A stretch of 64,000 nt of DNA from Pseudomonas alliivorans (GTDB lineage Bacteria > Pseudomonadota > Gammaproteobacteria > Pseudomonadales > Pseudomonadaceae): contig NZ_JAFFZW010000010.1 of assembly GCF_017826695.1 (NCBI RefSeq), positions 124,001 through 188,000 on the forward strand, given 5' to 3'. Of the stretch, positions 45,158 through 52,411 are shown piece after piece (the first letter of the stretch is position 1; the number at the start of each line of letters is the position of its first letter). Below the pieces are notes generated by a model that was given only the letters and a program-made list of their open reading frames with translations, did not search any database and had not been told where the DNA came from. The translations under genes and the position numbers were made by a program.

Positions 45158-45190
45158 GGCTGAGCGTCTGAGCCCTGTACGGCAGTAAAC

Positions 45191-45219
45191 AAAAAGCCCC
45201 TTTTCAGGGGCTTTTTGTT
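45191..45219 (+). terminator. Intrinsic terminator after nrdA
   Basis: AAAAAGCCCC and GGGGCTTTTT flank a TTTTCA loop. It ends 6 bp before the left end of the IS element, so nrdA was already a separate transcription unit when the IS arrived. Confidence 0.94.
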
Positions 45220-45278
45220 GTGTGGTGTCCCGTCCTGAATAAGGTTTACACCTTCTGACCTTTCCTCAGGAGGACTCA

Positions 45279-45680
45279 ATGGATTCGGGTAAAAGGCGCA
45301 GCCAGCGTGATTACACGCTAGCCTTTAAATTATCGGTCGTAGACCAGGTTGAAAAAGGCGAGTTGAGTTATAAAGAAGCTCAACGGCGTTATGGCATCCA
45401 AGGGCGGTCGACGGTGCTGGTTTGGTTACGAAAGCATGGTCGACAGGATTGGAGCCAGGGCGCATCAATTCGAGAGCCGAGGAGCAGGTCCATGACTGAG
45501 CCCACCCTCCCGCTGACACCCGAGCAGCGGATCAAAGAACTTGAAGAACAGCTGGCGCTGAGCAACCAGAAAGCTCAATTCTTTGAAGCAGTCGTCAACG
45601 TCTTGAAAAATGACTACGGCGTTTCTGTCGTAAAAAAGCGACCCGGCAAGTCCTCTCGCAAGGGCACATCCAAGACCTGA
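45279..45680 (+). CDS. IS3-family transposase OrfA
   Basis: A 133-residue protein with an N-terminal helix-turn-helix (TLAFKLSVVDQVEKGELSYKEAQRRYGIQGRSTVLVWLRKHG split across residues 11-52) that binds the IS ends. A leucine-zipper-like segment follows (RIKELEEQLALSNQKAQFFE) near residues 85-105. AGGAGG lies just before the ATG at 45279. Near its 3' end is the slippery A6G stretch used to make the OrfAB fusion. Confidence 0.9.
   Translation: MDSGKRRSQRDYTLAFKLSVVDQVEKGELSYKEAQRRYGIQGRSTVLVWLRKHGRQDWSQGASIREPRSRSMTEPTLPLTPEQRIKELEEQLALSNQKAQFFEAVVNVLKNDYGVSVVKKRPGKSSRKGTSKT
45632..45638 (+). other. Programmed -1 frameshift site (A AAA AAG)
   Basis: In the OrfA frame the sequence reads GTA AAA AAG, the classic IS3 slippery heptamer. 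After a -1 slip the frame is open through KATRQVLSQGHIQDLSISR and straight into OrfB, giving an OrfAB transposase. The stimulating RNA structure was not resolved. Confidence 0.85.
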
Positions 45681-45703
45681 GTATCAGCAGGGCTTGCCTG
45701 TTC

Positions 45704-46501
45704 ATGGGCATTTCGCGCCAAGCGTATTACAAGCGTAATCGCGCGTTTGATGCCAAGGTCCGCCAAGACCAGGAGGTGGTGGACTTCGTTCTGGAAAAGC
45801 GTCGTCGCCAGCCAAGGCTGGGCACCCGCAAGCTTCACTATTTGATGAGCGCCGAAGGTCCTGCGTCGTTTTGCGTGGGCAGAGACCGCTTGTTTACAAT
45901 TCTTCGTGATGCGCGTGAACTGGTTCCGCGCAAGCGGGCCTATCACAAGACCACGCATAGTCATCATCGTTTTCGCCGCCATCCCAACCTGCTTAAAGCA
46001 GGCCCGGAACAAGTCGTGGCCAATGGGCCTGAACAGATATGGGTTGCAGACATAACCTATCTGCCCACGCAAGAAAGCGCGGCCTACGTGAGTCTTGTAA
46101 CCGATACCTACTCACGAAAGATTGTGGGTCATCATGTGCATGAAAGCCTTCATACGGAGTCGGTGATCAAGGCGCTGGAAAAAGCGGTGGGTGAGCGAGA
46201 AACCGATCAGATGCTGATCCACCACTCCGACCGTGGTGCCCAGTACTGCTCCGATATGTATCAGCGGCTGCATACGATGCATGGCATCAGGTGTTCGATG
46301 ACGGATGGTTATGATTGCTATCAGAACGCTATGGCCGAGCGAATAAACGGGATTTTGAAGACCGAGTTTTTATTACACCGGCCTAAAAATCTGGCAGACG
46401 CCGTAAAAATGGTCGATGAGTCGGTGCTGATTTACAACAAAGAAAGGCCGCATCTGGCCTTGAAATACAAAACGCCCGATGCGGTGCATCGAGCGTTTTG
46501 A
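45704..46501 (+). CDS. IS3-family transposase OrfB (DDE integrase domain)
   Basis: A 265-residue frame from its first ATG, though it is probably made mainly as part of OrfAB. It begins MGISRQAYYKRN after an HTH_21-like upstream stretch. The catalytic DDE residues are seen in IWVADITYLP, LIHHSDRGAQYCS and NAMAERINGILK with IS3-type spacing. The C-terminal YNKERPHLALKYKTP is the usual IS3 ending. It is intact. Confidence 0.92.
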   Translation: MGISRQAYYKRNRAFDAKVRQDQEVVDFVLEKRRRQPRLGTRKLHYLMSAEGPASFCVGRDRLFTILRDARELVPRKRAYHKTTHSHHRFRRHPNLLKAGPEQVVANGPEQIWVADITYLPTQESAAYVSLVTDTYSRKIVGHHVHESLHTESVIKALEKAVGERETDQMLIHHSDRGAQYCSDMYQRLHTMHGIRCSMTDGYDCYQNAMAERINGILKTEFLLHRPKNLADAVKMVDESVLIYNKERPHLALKYKTPDAVHRAF

Positions 46502-46583
46502 GACTGAAATAGGTGTAAACCTATTTCAGGACTAGACATGGCGTTTACGCTTGAATCATCGACGGGATGCGTAGTCCCGTCAA

Positions 46584-47108
46584 TCAGCGCTGATAGGGAA
46601 TAACCTTGTCCCTGGCCAGATCGACCATGAGCTGATCAAGCATCTGCCTGGACGCTTCGATGTTCGGCGACGGAGCATACCAGGCGCTTATCCCGACACC
46701 CTCCCGTGAATAACGATAGGTCTTCACCGCCTGTCCATCCTTGTAGAGCGTAGCCCGCACGCCTTCCTTATAGGGGTAAGGCAAGGGCAGCGTGAACACC
46801 GTCACCGAGTTTGCCAACCAGACGTAGTTGTCACCTTTTTCATCCACACTGGCGAGCATCAGGGTATAGCCGGTGTGGTTGAAGCCCGTGTTCAACGTCG
46901 AAAAGGCGCCGGTGTTCATCAATGCCTTGAATACTTCCCGCTGCTTGAGGCCTTCCAGTCTGACAACGAACCCTCCCTGATTCAGCGCGAGCGTCACCGG
47001 CACATAAGGCTGGCTGGCGTGGTAATCCAGAGGCTTCATGGGAGTGGCACAGCCGACCAGGAGCAGACTGCTCACCAAGGCTGCGGTTAGCGCGTATCGA
47101 ACAGTCAT
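46584..47108 (-). CDS. Putative lipoprotein, third gene of a lipoprotein trio
   Basis: A 174-residue lipoprotein with lipobox LLVGC near residue 20. The mature part shares a pattern with the neighbour at 47105: a hydrophobic FTLPLPYPY segment near residue 128, then a charged strand and a KTYRYSREG motif (KRYRYRNN in the neighbour), so the two are probably paralogues. No domain is recognised. The start overlaps the previous gene's stop (ATGA). A GACGGGA/TCCCGTC hairpin at 46560-46580 follows the stop and separates it from the IS. Confidence 0.75.
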   Translation of the reverse strand: MTVRYALTAALVSSLLLVGCATPMKPLDYHASQPYVPVTLALNQGGFVVRLEGLKQREVFKALMNTGAFSTLNTGFNHTGYTLMLASVDEKGDNYVWLANSVTVFTLPLPYPYKEGVRATLYKDGQAVKTYRYSREGVGISAWYAPSPNIEASRQMLDQLMVDLARDKVIPYQR

Positions 47109-47626
47109 CGTGTGGTTCCAGCAACAGGGATCAGATGGTCTTGTTGAACATCGTGGGCAAAGGCATGGGCGATTCGATTGAGGTTCTGAACATCTACCTC
47201 GGCCCCCATGTCCAGCAAGAACGTATATTTTTGAGTGTTATTGCGATACCGATAACGCTTGAGGACCTTGCGGCCCTGCGACACCGTAAATTCGGCATCG
47301 GTGCCAACCTCCCGCGATAACGGCAGCAGGAACAACGTCGCGCTACTGAGCAACACCAGTGGATACGGAGGGTATTGTCGCTTCACCTCCATCTGCACAT
47401 GAACGCTGTAATCCTCTTCACTCCCGACGTCAGCCTCAATAGCACTGAAGACGCCGGTTTCACGCAGATCATTTCGCAGGGTCGAAGCGCGCTTCAGGTC
47501 ATTGACCGTGACGTGCAAGGGTGCAAGGTAGGCCTGCCCCTGCGCCAAGGGCATCTGCGAAAGCGTGTTGGTCGCTGCGCATCCACTCAATAGCAGAACC
47601 ATCAACGAGCAACCGCATTGCTTCAT
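47105..47626 (-). CDS. Putative lipoprotein, second gene of the trio
   Basis: A 173-residue lipoprotein with a short signal peptide and lipobox LLSGC near residue 16. A region starting LHVTVNDLKRASTLRNDLRE and GVFSAIEADV resembles periplasmic small-domain proteins, followed by a hydrophobic LLSSATLFLLPL segment near residue 95-107 that could sit in a membrane. It overlaps both flanking genes by 4 bp. Function unknown. Confidence 0.75.
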   Translation of the reverse strand: MKQCGCSLMVLLLSGCAATNTLSQMPLAQGQAYLAPLHVTVNDLKRASTLRNDLRETGVFSAIEADVGSEEDYSVHVQMEVKRQYPPYPLVLLSSATLFLLPLSREVGTDAEFTVSQGRKVLKRYRYRNNTQKYTFLLDMGAEVDVQNLNRIAHAFAHDVQQDHLIPVAGTTR

Positions 47627-48285
47627 GGTCGACTCTCGCCAGCGACCTTGGGTGCGAGACCTTTGCCTGGCGTGTCATCAATGAAGAAGGGACCGGTGCC
47701 GGTGAGATCCAGCGGGAGAAACTGCAAGGCAGGCATTTGTGGATGCTGACGCTTGGCAACAACGCCATCACGGGCCATTTCGTTGCGCCATAGAAATGCA
47801 CAACCTGCCTGAAGGATGCAGGTGGAACGGAACTCGCCGATGTAATAAGCCTTGCCCGGCTCAAGATGCATCGACCGCGTGAACTTCTCCTTGGCGGACA
47901 AGCTAGTGCTGTACGCAATCTGTCCCGACGTCACAAGGGTGTAGAGGTCAAAATCATAGAACTCGTAATCGCCAGGTGTCAGCGGCAATACGAAAACGCT
48001 GGCAACACCATCGGCGTCCTGTATGTCGTCGGACGTTTTTTGTTTGAAATCACTGGTCCAGAGACCCATGGCGCCGTTTTGGGAGCCACGCTTGCGAAAC
48101 AGCAGGGCCTGACGTTGCGCAGGGAACAGATTGACGAATTTTGGTCCGAGCGAACCGACCAGATAAGCGACAGGCGCATTCGGCGCAGGTTGCAGCGGCT
48201 CACTCACCACGGATGCCGTTTGAGTACAGCCGGCGGCGATGCCCAGCACTAAAGCCAGAGCGGTTGCTTTGAAGAGGCGGAACAT
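47623..48285 (-). CDS. Putative lipoprotein, first gene of the trio
   Basis: A 220-residue lipoprotein with lipobox IAAGC near residue 20. The body carries VAYLVGSLGP, a beta-rich core with VFVLPLTPGDYEFYDFDLY and KAYYIGEFRSTCILQ; the GxYxxYDF pattern resembles carbohydrate-binding-like or DUF2846-type envelope proteins, but this is only a resemblance. It starts the overlapping trio; the upstream 430 bp should hold the promoter. Confidence 0.75.
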   Translation of the reverse strand: MFRLFKATALALVLGIAAGCTQTASVVSEPLQPAPNAPVAYLVGSLGPKFVNLFPAQRQALLFRKRGSQNGAMGLWTSDFKQKTSDDIQDADGVASVFVLPLTPGDYEFYDFDLYTLVTSGQIAYSTSLSAKEKFTRSMHLEPGKAYYIGEFRSTCILQAGCAFLWRNEMARDGVVAKRQHPQMPALQFLPLDLTGTGPFFIDDTPGKGLAPKVAGESRP

Positions 48286-48681
48286 GGACTTCCTTGACTG
48301 GCTGGAGACTGTGCGGCCAGGAAGCGATTGACGTGATCACGGCCTCCCTGGCACTCATTTTTTGCGACGCGAAGATTACGGCATTAGCCACTAACTGGCC
48401 AGTATTACCGAACGACGCCCTGCCCGGCTTCAATCGATGCTTTCCGACACCAGACCCGGCACCGTCTTCGCCTTTCGTCAGGGATTTACAAAATATTTCC
48501 AGCGTCATATCGGAGAGTCATTCACGCCTGCGACAGCGTCGGTTTTCGGCGTTTCGGTCGAGAGGCACGCCACACAAGGCTCACAGAAAACCGTGATCGA
48601 AAACAGAGCAGAAAAACGCTGAAAACGACAGATGCCTGAAACGTGATCAAGCTCATCGGCCCGATTGCCGAGCGCGAACAA

Positions 48682-48697
48682 AACCTATATGTTGTGT
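48682..48697 (+). promoter_or_regulatory. Single NrdR-like box upstream of nrdB
   Basis: AACCTATATGTTGTGT matches the NrdR core CWATATATWG at 9 of 10 positions, better than either box in front of nrdA. No convincing partner is seen 31-32 bp away on either side (the best is CTAAATGGAC at 48717). It lies about 450 bp before nrdB. Confidence 0.5.
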
Positions 48698-48720
48698 CGA
48701 TAGTTTTCGGGGAGCACTAA

Positions 48721-48840
48721 ATGGACGATTTCATCAGCCATAGTGACGCGTCGCCCGTCAAGCATGAATCAGCGTTTGAACGTAAAAAATCGCGCAAAAA
48801 ATCACGCGCTGTCTTCACTGGCATAAGCCAGTACGGATGA
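48721..48840 (+). CDS. Possible small basic protein of 39 residues
   Basis: ATG at 48721 is preceded by GGGGAG about 8 bases away, and the frame closes with TGA at 48840. The product starts MDDFISHSDASP and has a strongly basic middle, ERKKSRKKSR. The stop codon is followed within 10 bp by a TATAAT that could be the nrdB promoter. I do not recognise it. It could be a small peptide gene or an unconstrained leader ORF. Confidence 0.45.
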   Translation: MDDFISHSDASPVKHESAFERKKSRKKSRAVFTGISQYG

Positions 48841-49146
48841 AAATCTGTATAATCTCGCGCCTCTTCAGGGTACTTGAAATGACCACCTTCTTCGGCAAGC
48901 TGGCTCACCTGAACGTAACACCGACAGCACCATCGCTGACGCACAGGCCGACAACCCTGGCGTTCGATCTGCCGGACAGCCCCGACTTATGAACGCGGGC
49001 CTGACAGATCAGTCTCAGTAAGACCCATCGAGAAACCTCGACACATTTACGTTGCCAGCGCGCCTCTATCGCAACGCTGGTCACATGCACTTTAAAATCC
49101 AACCGGTCGCCGCAAGGCAACCCTCACGCACAGGAGCTCCACCACC

Positions 49147-50394
49147 ATGCTGAGCTGGGACGAATTCGATAAAGAAGACGGCGAAGTAGTTGCCAAAGCG
49201 GCCAACGCCGGTCACGCCAACGAAGCCAACATGGACCGCCTCGACAGCGCCGGTGGCGCAGCGGCCCAGGAAGCACGTGCCGTGACCGCCAACGACTCCG
49301 CAGCCCTGATCCGCGCCAAGAAAGCGCTGGATGCACTGGACGTTGCCGAAGGCCTGGCCGAACTCGAAGGCGCCAGCGCTCGCGTTGCCGTTGACGAAAA
49401 GATGATGATCAACTGCCGCGCCGACCTGAACCAGCTCGTACCCTTCAAGTACGACTGGGCCTGGCAGAAGTACCTGGACGGTTGCGCAAACCACTGGATG
49501 CCGCAAGAAGTCAACATGACCGCCGACATCGCCCTCTGGAAAAACCCGGAAGGCCTGACCGACGACGAGCGCCGCATCGTCATGCGCAACCTGGGCTTCT
49601 TCTCTACCGCCGACTCGCTGGTTGCCAACAATCTGGTCCTGGCCGTGTACCGCCTGATCACCAACCCGGAGTGCCGCCAGTACATCCTGCGCCAGGCCTT
49701 CGAGGAAGCGATCCACACCCACGCTTACCAGTACTGCATCGAATCGCTGGCCATGGATGAAGGCGAGATCTTCAACATGTACCACGAGATTCCATCGGTC
49801 GCGAAAAAAGCCGCATGGGGCCTGAAATACACCCGTTCGATCTCCGATCCGAAGTTCGAAACCGGCACCGTCGAAACCGACAAGGAACTGCTGCGCAACC
49901 TGATCGCCTACTACTGCGTTCTGGAAGGCATCTTCTTCTACTGCGGCTTCACCCAGATCCTGTCCATGGGCCGTCGCAACAAAATGACCGGCGTCGCCGA
50001 GCAGTTCCAGTACATCCTGCGCGACGAATCCATGCACCTGAACTTCGGCATCGACGTGATCAACCAGATCAAAATCGAAAACCCGCACCTGTGGGATGCC
50101 GAGATGAAAGAAGAAGCCACGCAGATGATTCTGCAAGGCACCCAACTGGAAATCGAATACGCCCGTGACACCATGCCACGCGGTGTACTGGGCATGAACG
50201 CAGCGATGATGGAGGACTACCTCAAATTCATCGCCAACCGTCGCCTGAGCCAGATTGGTCTGAAGGAAGAGTACCCAGGTACCACCAACCCGTTCCCATG
50301 GATGAGCGAGATCATGGACTTGAAGAAAGAGAAGAACTTCTTTGAGACGAGAGTTATTGAGTATCAGACAGGTGGGGCGTTGAGCTGGGATTGA
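49147..50394 (+). CDS. nrdB: Class Ia ribonucleoside-diphosphate reductase, beta subunit
   Basis: NrdB holds the diiron-tyrosyl radical that starts catalysis in NrdA. The 415-residue protein has a nonconserved N-terminal extension of about 70 residues. The ferritin-like core follows, with iron ligands in RQAFEEAIHTHAYQYCIE and LRDESMHLNFG, and a C-terminal tail (YQTGGALSWD) that docks on NrdA. CAGGAG lies 9 bases before the ATG. It has its own upstream region and terminator, so here it is expressed apart from nrdA, and co-regulation must rely on shared regulators. Confidence 0.96.
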   Translation: MLSWDEFDKEDGEVVAKAANAGHANEANMDRLDSAGGAAAQEARAVTANDSAALIRAKKALDALDVAEGLAELEGASARVAVDEKMMINCRADLNQLVPFKYDWAWQKYLDGCANHWMPQEVNMTADIALWKNPEGLTDDERRIVMRNLGFFSTADSLVANNLVLAVYRLITNPECRQYILRQAFEEAIHTHAYQYCIESLAMDEGEIFNMYHEIPSVAKKAAWGLKYTRSISDPKFETGTVETDKELLRNLIAYYCVLEGIFFYCGFTQILSMGRRNKMTGVAEQFQYILRDESMHLNFGIDVINQIKIENPHLWDAEMKEEATQMILQGTQLEIEYARDTMPRGVLGMNAAMMEDYLKFIANRRLSQIGLKEEYPGTTNPFPWMSEIMDLKKEKNFFETRVIEYQTGGALSWD

Positions 50395-50421
50395 TAGTCC
50401 GGTTTTGAGCTAGATGTAATG

Positions 50422-50457
50422 AAAAGCCAGGAGTGGAAGCTGCCTGGCTTTTTATTT
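50422..50457. terminator. Intrinsic terminator between nrdB and avcD
   Basis: AAAAGCCAGG and CCTGGCTTTTTATTT flank a 12-base loop. It can serve nrdB and, with its A-run, the convergent deaminase gene. Confidence 0.9.
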
Positions 50458-50472
50458 AAAATAACAGTGCTA

Positions 50473-52281
50473 TTAAGCCGTACCAGAATCACCACTTGCC
50501 AACAACCGCCCCTCTAAAAACCGTATTTTTTCTAATAGCTCAGCATTTTCACGCTCAAGCAAATCTCTAGATTTTTTAGCCGGATCACTATATTTAGGAA
50601 TATCAAAAACCAGCTCCAATTCATCCTTATAAGGCATGACTGGCTGATACAGCTGATAAAAAGCTCTACCTACCGCCCCACGAAACAACTCCAACTCTGG
50701 CCGACCAACACCAACAGAAAGAATATGGTCAGTAGCAATACCAGGATAAGGATCAATATATACGATCTTCTTTACCCCTAATTGATAAGCTTTTTTCGCA
50801 CAAAGCTCACAGGGACTGGCAGTGGTAAATAATATACCGCCAGATAGCTTTTGCCCACCATGCTTAGATATTTGAAGAAATGCATTTTCCTCGGCATGTA
50901 AAGATCGAGTGTGAACCTGATTCTTCTCACCTTCTATTTCATTCTGAACACTTTTAAAGCAAAAGGACAAATTGCGACCACTTCCTTTAGAACTGACGAT
51001 CAGATCCTTATATTTGTGCGACAAGGCGTTATGAAATTTCTTGTCATTTAATTCATAATAACTGTAGTCCTCACTATTGACCCCCTTCAAAATATCTTCT
51101 GCATTTCTTAGCAAGCAGGGCGTTTGACCTTGAGGCGTGCTATTCCAGCCGACCGCTTTTATTCCGTAGCTTTCATCGGTAACGACTGCACCAACCTGTC
51201 TAGAAATACATCCCGAACTGTGCTTGGCGGAGTAAGCTATCTGCATGCAATTCTCTAAAGAAGTTGGCATAACGAGGCCTGGGTGGATCATTAGAGCAAC
51301 GTACCATGCTAACTGACTAACTAAGTCATTATGTGTAAACTCACTAACTTTAGAATTATGTATATGTATATCCGAATTCTCAATACACTCTTGTATGTTT
51401 TGAGCTATAAACCTTCGCTCCGCCGAGAGCTTACTTGGGTATTCCTTCTTATCTAGCGCAACTATTTCCGCATCTGATAAATTCCGGAACTCCCGTAAAC
51501 TCAACAGGCGCTGAGCATTTTCTGTATTTATTGAAACCAAATAGAAATTAGCATATCTACGCTTTAAATAGAATGCCTCATACGGATTTCTAATTGCATC
51601 AATAACAATTCGACACTGAGTATTATTTTGACGGGCGTGAGCATGTGCAATCTTAATAATATAGTTTATATGCCTAGGAAAGTTAAATATACATTCAGGA
51701 TCAAAGGAACTATTACAAGCACTACCGGAAGATCTTATATTATCACCAGTTTGCTGATACAGCCCGGTGAAAATATGAGCCTCAAGCAGCCTCCTCAAAA
51801 AACTCGTAACATTAAAAAGATCTCGAAAATAAAGAGCATACAGCTCACCAACAAACTCAGACCTTACTTTATAAACATGCTCTTTGCATTCAATAGCCGA
51901 TTTTCTTACCGCAGAAAATTTGCCACTAAACGCCTGCAAAACCTGTTCCGCACAATCATTCAAAGAAGGAAAAGCTGCAAGATAACTTTTCAGCTCAGAG
52001 TCTGACAAAACAAGCAAATGGAAAGTTATTATGTTACTAACCTCAAGCTTATAAAATGGTGTCCACCTAATAGAATCCAAGTATTTTTTAATTATTTTAT
52101 GCTTTTTTAGCTCATTCACTGACAATCCTTCGTAGCCTTCTAATGGAATATCGAAATCCACAGAAGCTAGCTTACTGGCAGCGGTCGTGCATCCAGAGCC
52201 CGTCCTCCCCGTTAATCCCAGAATCAGAAAATCTTTGGTCTCTTTATATATATTTGAAACTGCTACGCTTTGGAAAACCAT
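50473..52281 (-). CDS. avcD: Anti-phage dCTP/dCMP deaminase, AvcD/DcdV type
   Basis: A 602-residue two-domain protein. The N-terminal half has a P-loop GLTGRTGSGCTT (22-33), the GSGCTT form seen in AvcD/DcdV proteins, and is a P-loop kinase-like domain. The C-terminal half is a zinc deaminase: CISRQVGAVVTDE, zinc ligands His462 (HAE, with Glu464 as proton shuttle), Cys491 and Cys494 (SPCELC). Known members deplete dCTP/dCMP during phage infection and are restrained by an upstream antitoxin RNA. The ATG at 52281 has CAGGGA in front. The gene is far more AT-rich than its neighbours, indicating transfer. Confidence 0.85.
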   Translation of the reverse strand: MVFQSVAVSNIYKETKDFLILGLTGRTGSGCTTAASKLASVDFDIPLEGYEGLSVNELKKHKIIKKYLDSIRWTPFYKLEVSNIITFHLLVLSDSELKSYLAAFPSLNDCAEQVLQAFSGKFSAVRKSAIECKEHVYKVRSEFVGELYALYFRDLFNVTSFLRRLLEAHIFTGLYQQTGDNIRSSGSACNSSFDPECIFNFPRHINYIIKIAHAHARQNNTQCRIVIDAIRNPYEAFYLKRRYANFYLVSINTENAQRLLSLREFRNLSDAEIVALDKKEYPSKLSAERRFIAQNIQECIENSDIHIHNSKVSEFTHNDLVSQLAWYVALMIHPGLVMPTSLENCMQIAYSAKHSSGCISRQVGAVVTDESYGIKAVGWNSTPQGQTPCLLRNAEDILKGVNSEDYSYYELNDKKFHNALSHKYKDLIVSSKGSGRNLSFCFKSVQNEIEGEKNQVHTRSLHAEENAFLQISKHGGQKLSGGILFTTASPCELCAKKAYQLGVKKIVYIDPYPGIATDHILSVGVGRPELELFRGAVGRAFYQLYQPVMPYKDELELVFDIPKYSDPAKKSRDLLERENAELLEKIRFLEGRLLASGDSGTA

Positions 52282-52411
52282 ATTCAATCCCTGAAATAGA
52301 AAATCATTACACACAATTCAACTTTAAGAAAATCCCAGCCCCCCCATACTAAAGCGCAAGCAACCTACCTTACATACAGATCACAGTATCGATACACTTT
52401 TCAAATCATTT
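52282..52411 (-). other. Short gap before avcD, candidate site of an AvcI-type antitoxin RNA
   Basis: This 130-bp AT-rich stretch lies between mcrC and avcD. Known AvcI/DifV RNAs are encoded directly upstream of avcD and may overlap its 5' end. On the minus strand there is a perfect palindrome GTATCGATAC (52386-52395) just after the mcrC stop, a GGGGGGG run, and no clear sigma-70 pair. The RNA itself is inferred, not shown. Confidence 0.35.

Larger units (their letters stand above)
45226..46538 (+). mobile_element. IS3-family insertion sequence with 3-bp target duplication
   Basis: The element is 1313 bp. Its ends are imperfect 28-bp inverted repeats: TGTCCCGTCCTGAATAAGG at the left, and, read inward, TGTCTAGTCCTGAAATAGG at the right, both continuing TTTACACCT. 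The bases TGG at 45223-45225 and 46539-46541 form a direct target duplication. Inside are two overlapping transposase frames joined by a likely -1 frameshift. Ends, TSD and both frames are intact, so it is probably active or recent. The exact IS name needs a database lookup. Confidence 0.93.
48286..49146. other. Long intergenic region between the lipoprotein trio and nrdB
   Basis: This 861-bp stretch holds the trio promoter (leftward) and the nrdB promoter (rightward). Visible items are an NrdR-like box at 48682, a 39-codon ORF at 48721, a TATAAT at 48848-48853 and a 37-codon ORF at 48879-48992 with a weak AGGG upstream, which I do not call a gene. The first 350 bp show nothing clear. Confidence 0.5.

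Noticed and set aside
48879..48992. A 37-codon ORF before nrdB (starts MTTFFGKLAH)
   Set aside because: Only a weak AGGG upstream and no sign of function; noted but not called a gene.
49081..50145. A 354-codon minus-strand frame
   Set aside because: Antisense to nrdB.
51628..52005. A 125-codon plus-strand frame within avcD
   Set aside because: Antisense in AT-rich DNA, rich in Lys/Arg/Ile; no supporting motif.
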